Shown here one piece after another: positions 59,802 to 60,000 of a stretch of DNA of 60,000 bases. How positions within the stretch are numbered: the stretch's first letter is position 1; each line of letters starts with the position of its first letter. The DNA lies in NCBI GenBank assembly GCA_914767715.1, contig OU612066.1:33332283-33392282 (forward strand), written 5' to 3'. This DNA is from Membranipora membranacea. Lineage: Eukaryota > Bryozoa > Gymnolaemata > Cheilostomatida > Membraniporidae. The position numbers and the translations under genes are program-made. Below the pieces are notes generated by a model. That model saw only the letters and a program-made list of their open reading frames with translations. It did not search any database and was not told where the DNA came from.

Positions 59802-60000
59802 GTAACCTATCCAAGTTAAACACTCACAACCCTGCATGATTCCATACAATTCATCGCCTAGCAAGCATTGATGAGGACAAGATGTTGGTGCTTATTCTGC
59901 GTTCAGTTCGACTCATGCAAATATCTTGTGATGAATTGCCTGATGTCATACTTGTTAAAGCTGCAAAACTCATATTTTTGTGCCTTCTGTGTTCTGTTAT
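59802..60000 (+). other. Intron leaving the window
   Basis: No feature seen; the gene continues beyond 60000. Confidence 0.6.

Overview
This 60-kb window is animal genomic DNA. It lies wholly inside one enormous gene read on the + strand. I could join 110 exons (363-59801) by AG/GT splice sites and matching intron phases into one open frame of 20,376 nt (6,792 codons), with no frameshift or stop. The frame has neither start nor end here: no initiator codon, signal peptide, EGF, laminin-G, transmembrane or cytoplasmic segment is visible, so the gene continues on both sides. The product is a giant extracellular cadherin-repeat (EC) protein. I count 65 inter-repeat linkers (L1-L65), so parts of 66 tandem repeats (R0-R65) of about 104 residues. 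Short exons, AT-rich introns of about 150-1500 bp and many tRNA-derived repeats suggest a marine invertebrate, perhaps a lophotrochozoan; the species cannot be told from the sequence.

Repeats follow the EC layout: x-A-x-D-x-G-x-P before strand G, a V-x-V-x-R-N-x-x-A-P-x-F linker, A-x-D-x-D, then Y-x-I-x-G-D-x-x-A-x-x-F-F-x-I. The classical linker D-x-N-D-N, a main calcium ligand, is absent from all 65 linkers and is mostly x-x-R-N. Up to about 36 kb the repeats are mostly of an A-P-F-N-x-I-x-Y type with mixed intron phases. From exon 64 (36.65 kb) two repeat types alternate almost strictly (D-A-D-G-D-x-x-T-Y and D-x-D-L-x-G-x-I-x-Y), so the recent unit of growth was a two-repeat module. From about 49.6 kb nearly all introns are phase 0, with exons of about 60 and 43 codons.

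The introns hold 15 tRNA genes or relics: Glu(CUC) x8, Lys(CUU) x2, and Leu(AAG), Cys(GCA), Ala(AGC), His(GUG), Val(AAC). Seven of the Glu copies sit in a shared repeat whose flanks are also conserved; in two or three copies the repeat includes the coding end and splice donor of exon 62. Other intronic features are a 1.9-kb terminal-inverted-repeat element between TTAA sites (29256-31144), two tiny hairpin insertions with 7-bp direct repeats, a minisatellite grown from the exon 8 splice donor, a decayed copy of the start of exon 75, and several tandem repeats.

Possible isoform signals are three candidate microexons (9, 6 and 15 nt), a duplicated donor that would add 7 residues to exon 65, and an alternative terminal exon (56733-56840) with an R-R-K-R furin-like site, an in-frame stop and AATAAA 36 nt after it. 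No independent protein gene on either strand was convincing. Exons are numbered within the window; phase a>b means bases of a split codon carried in and out.
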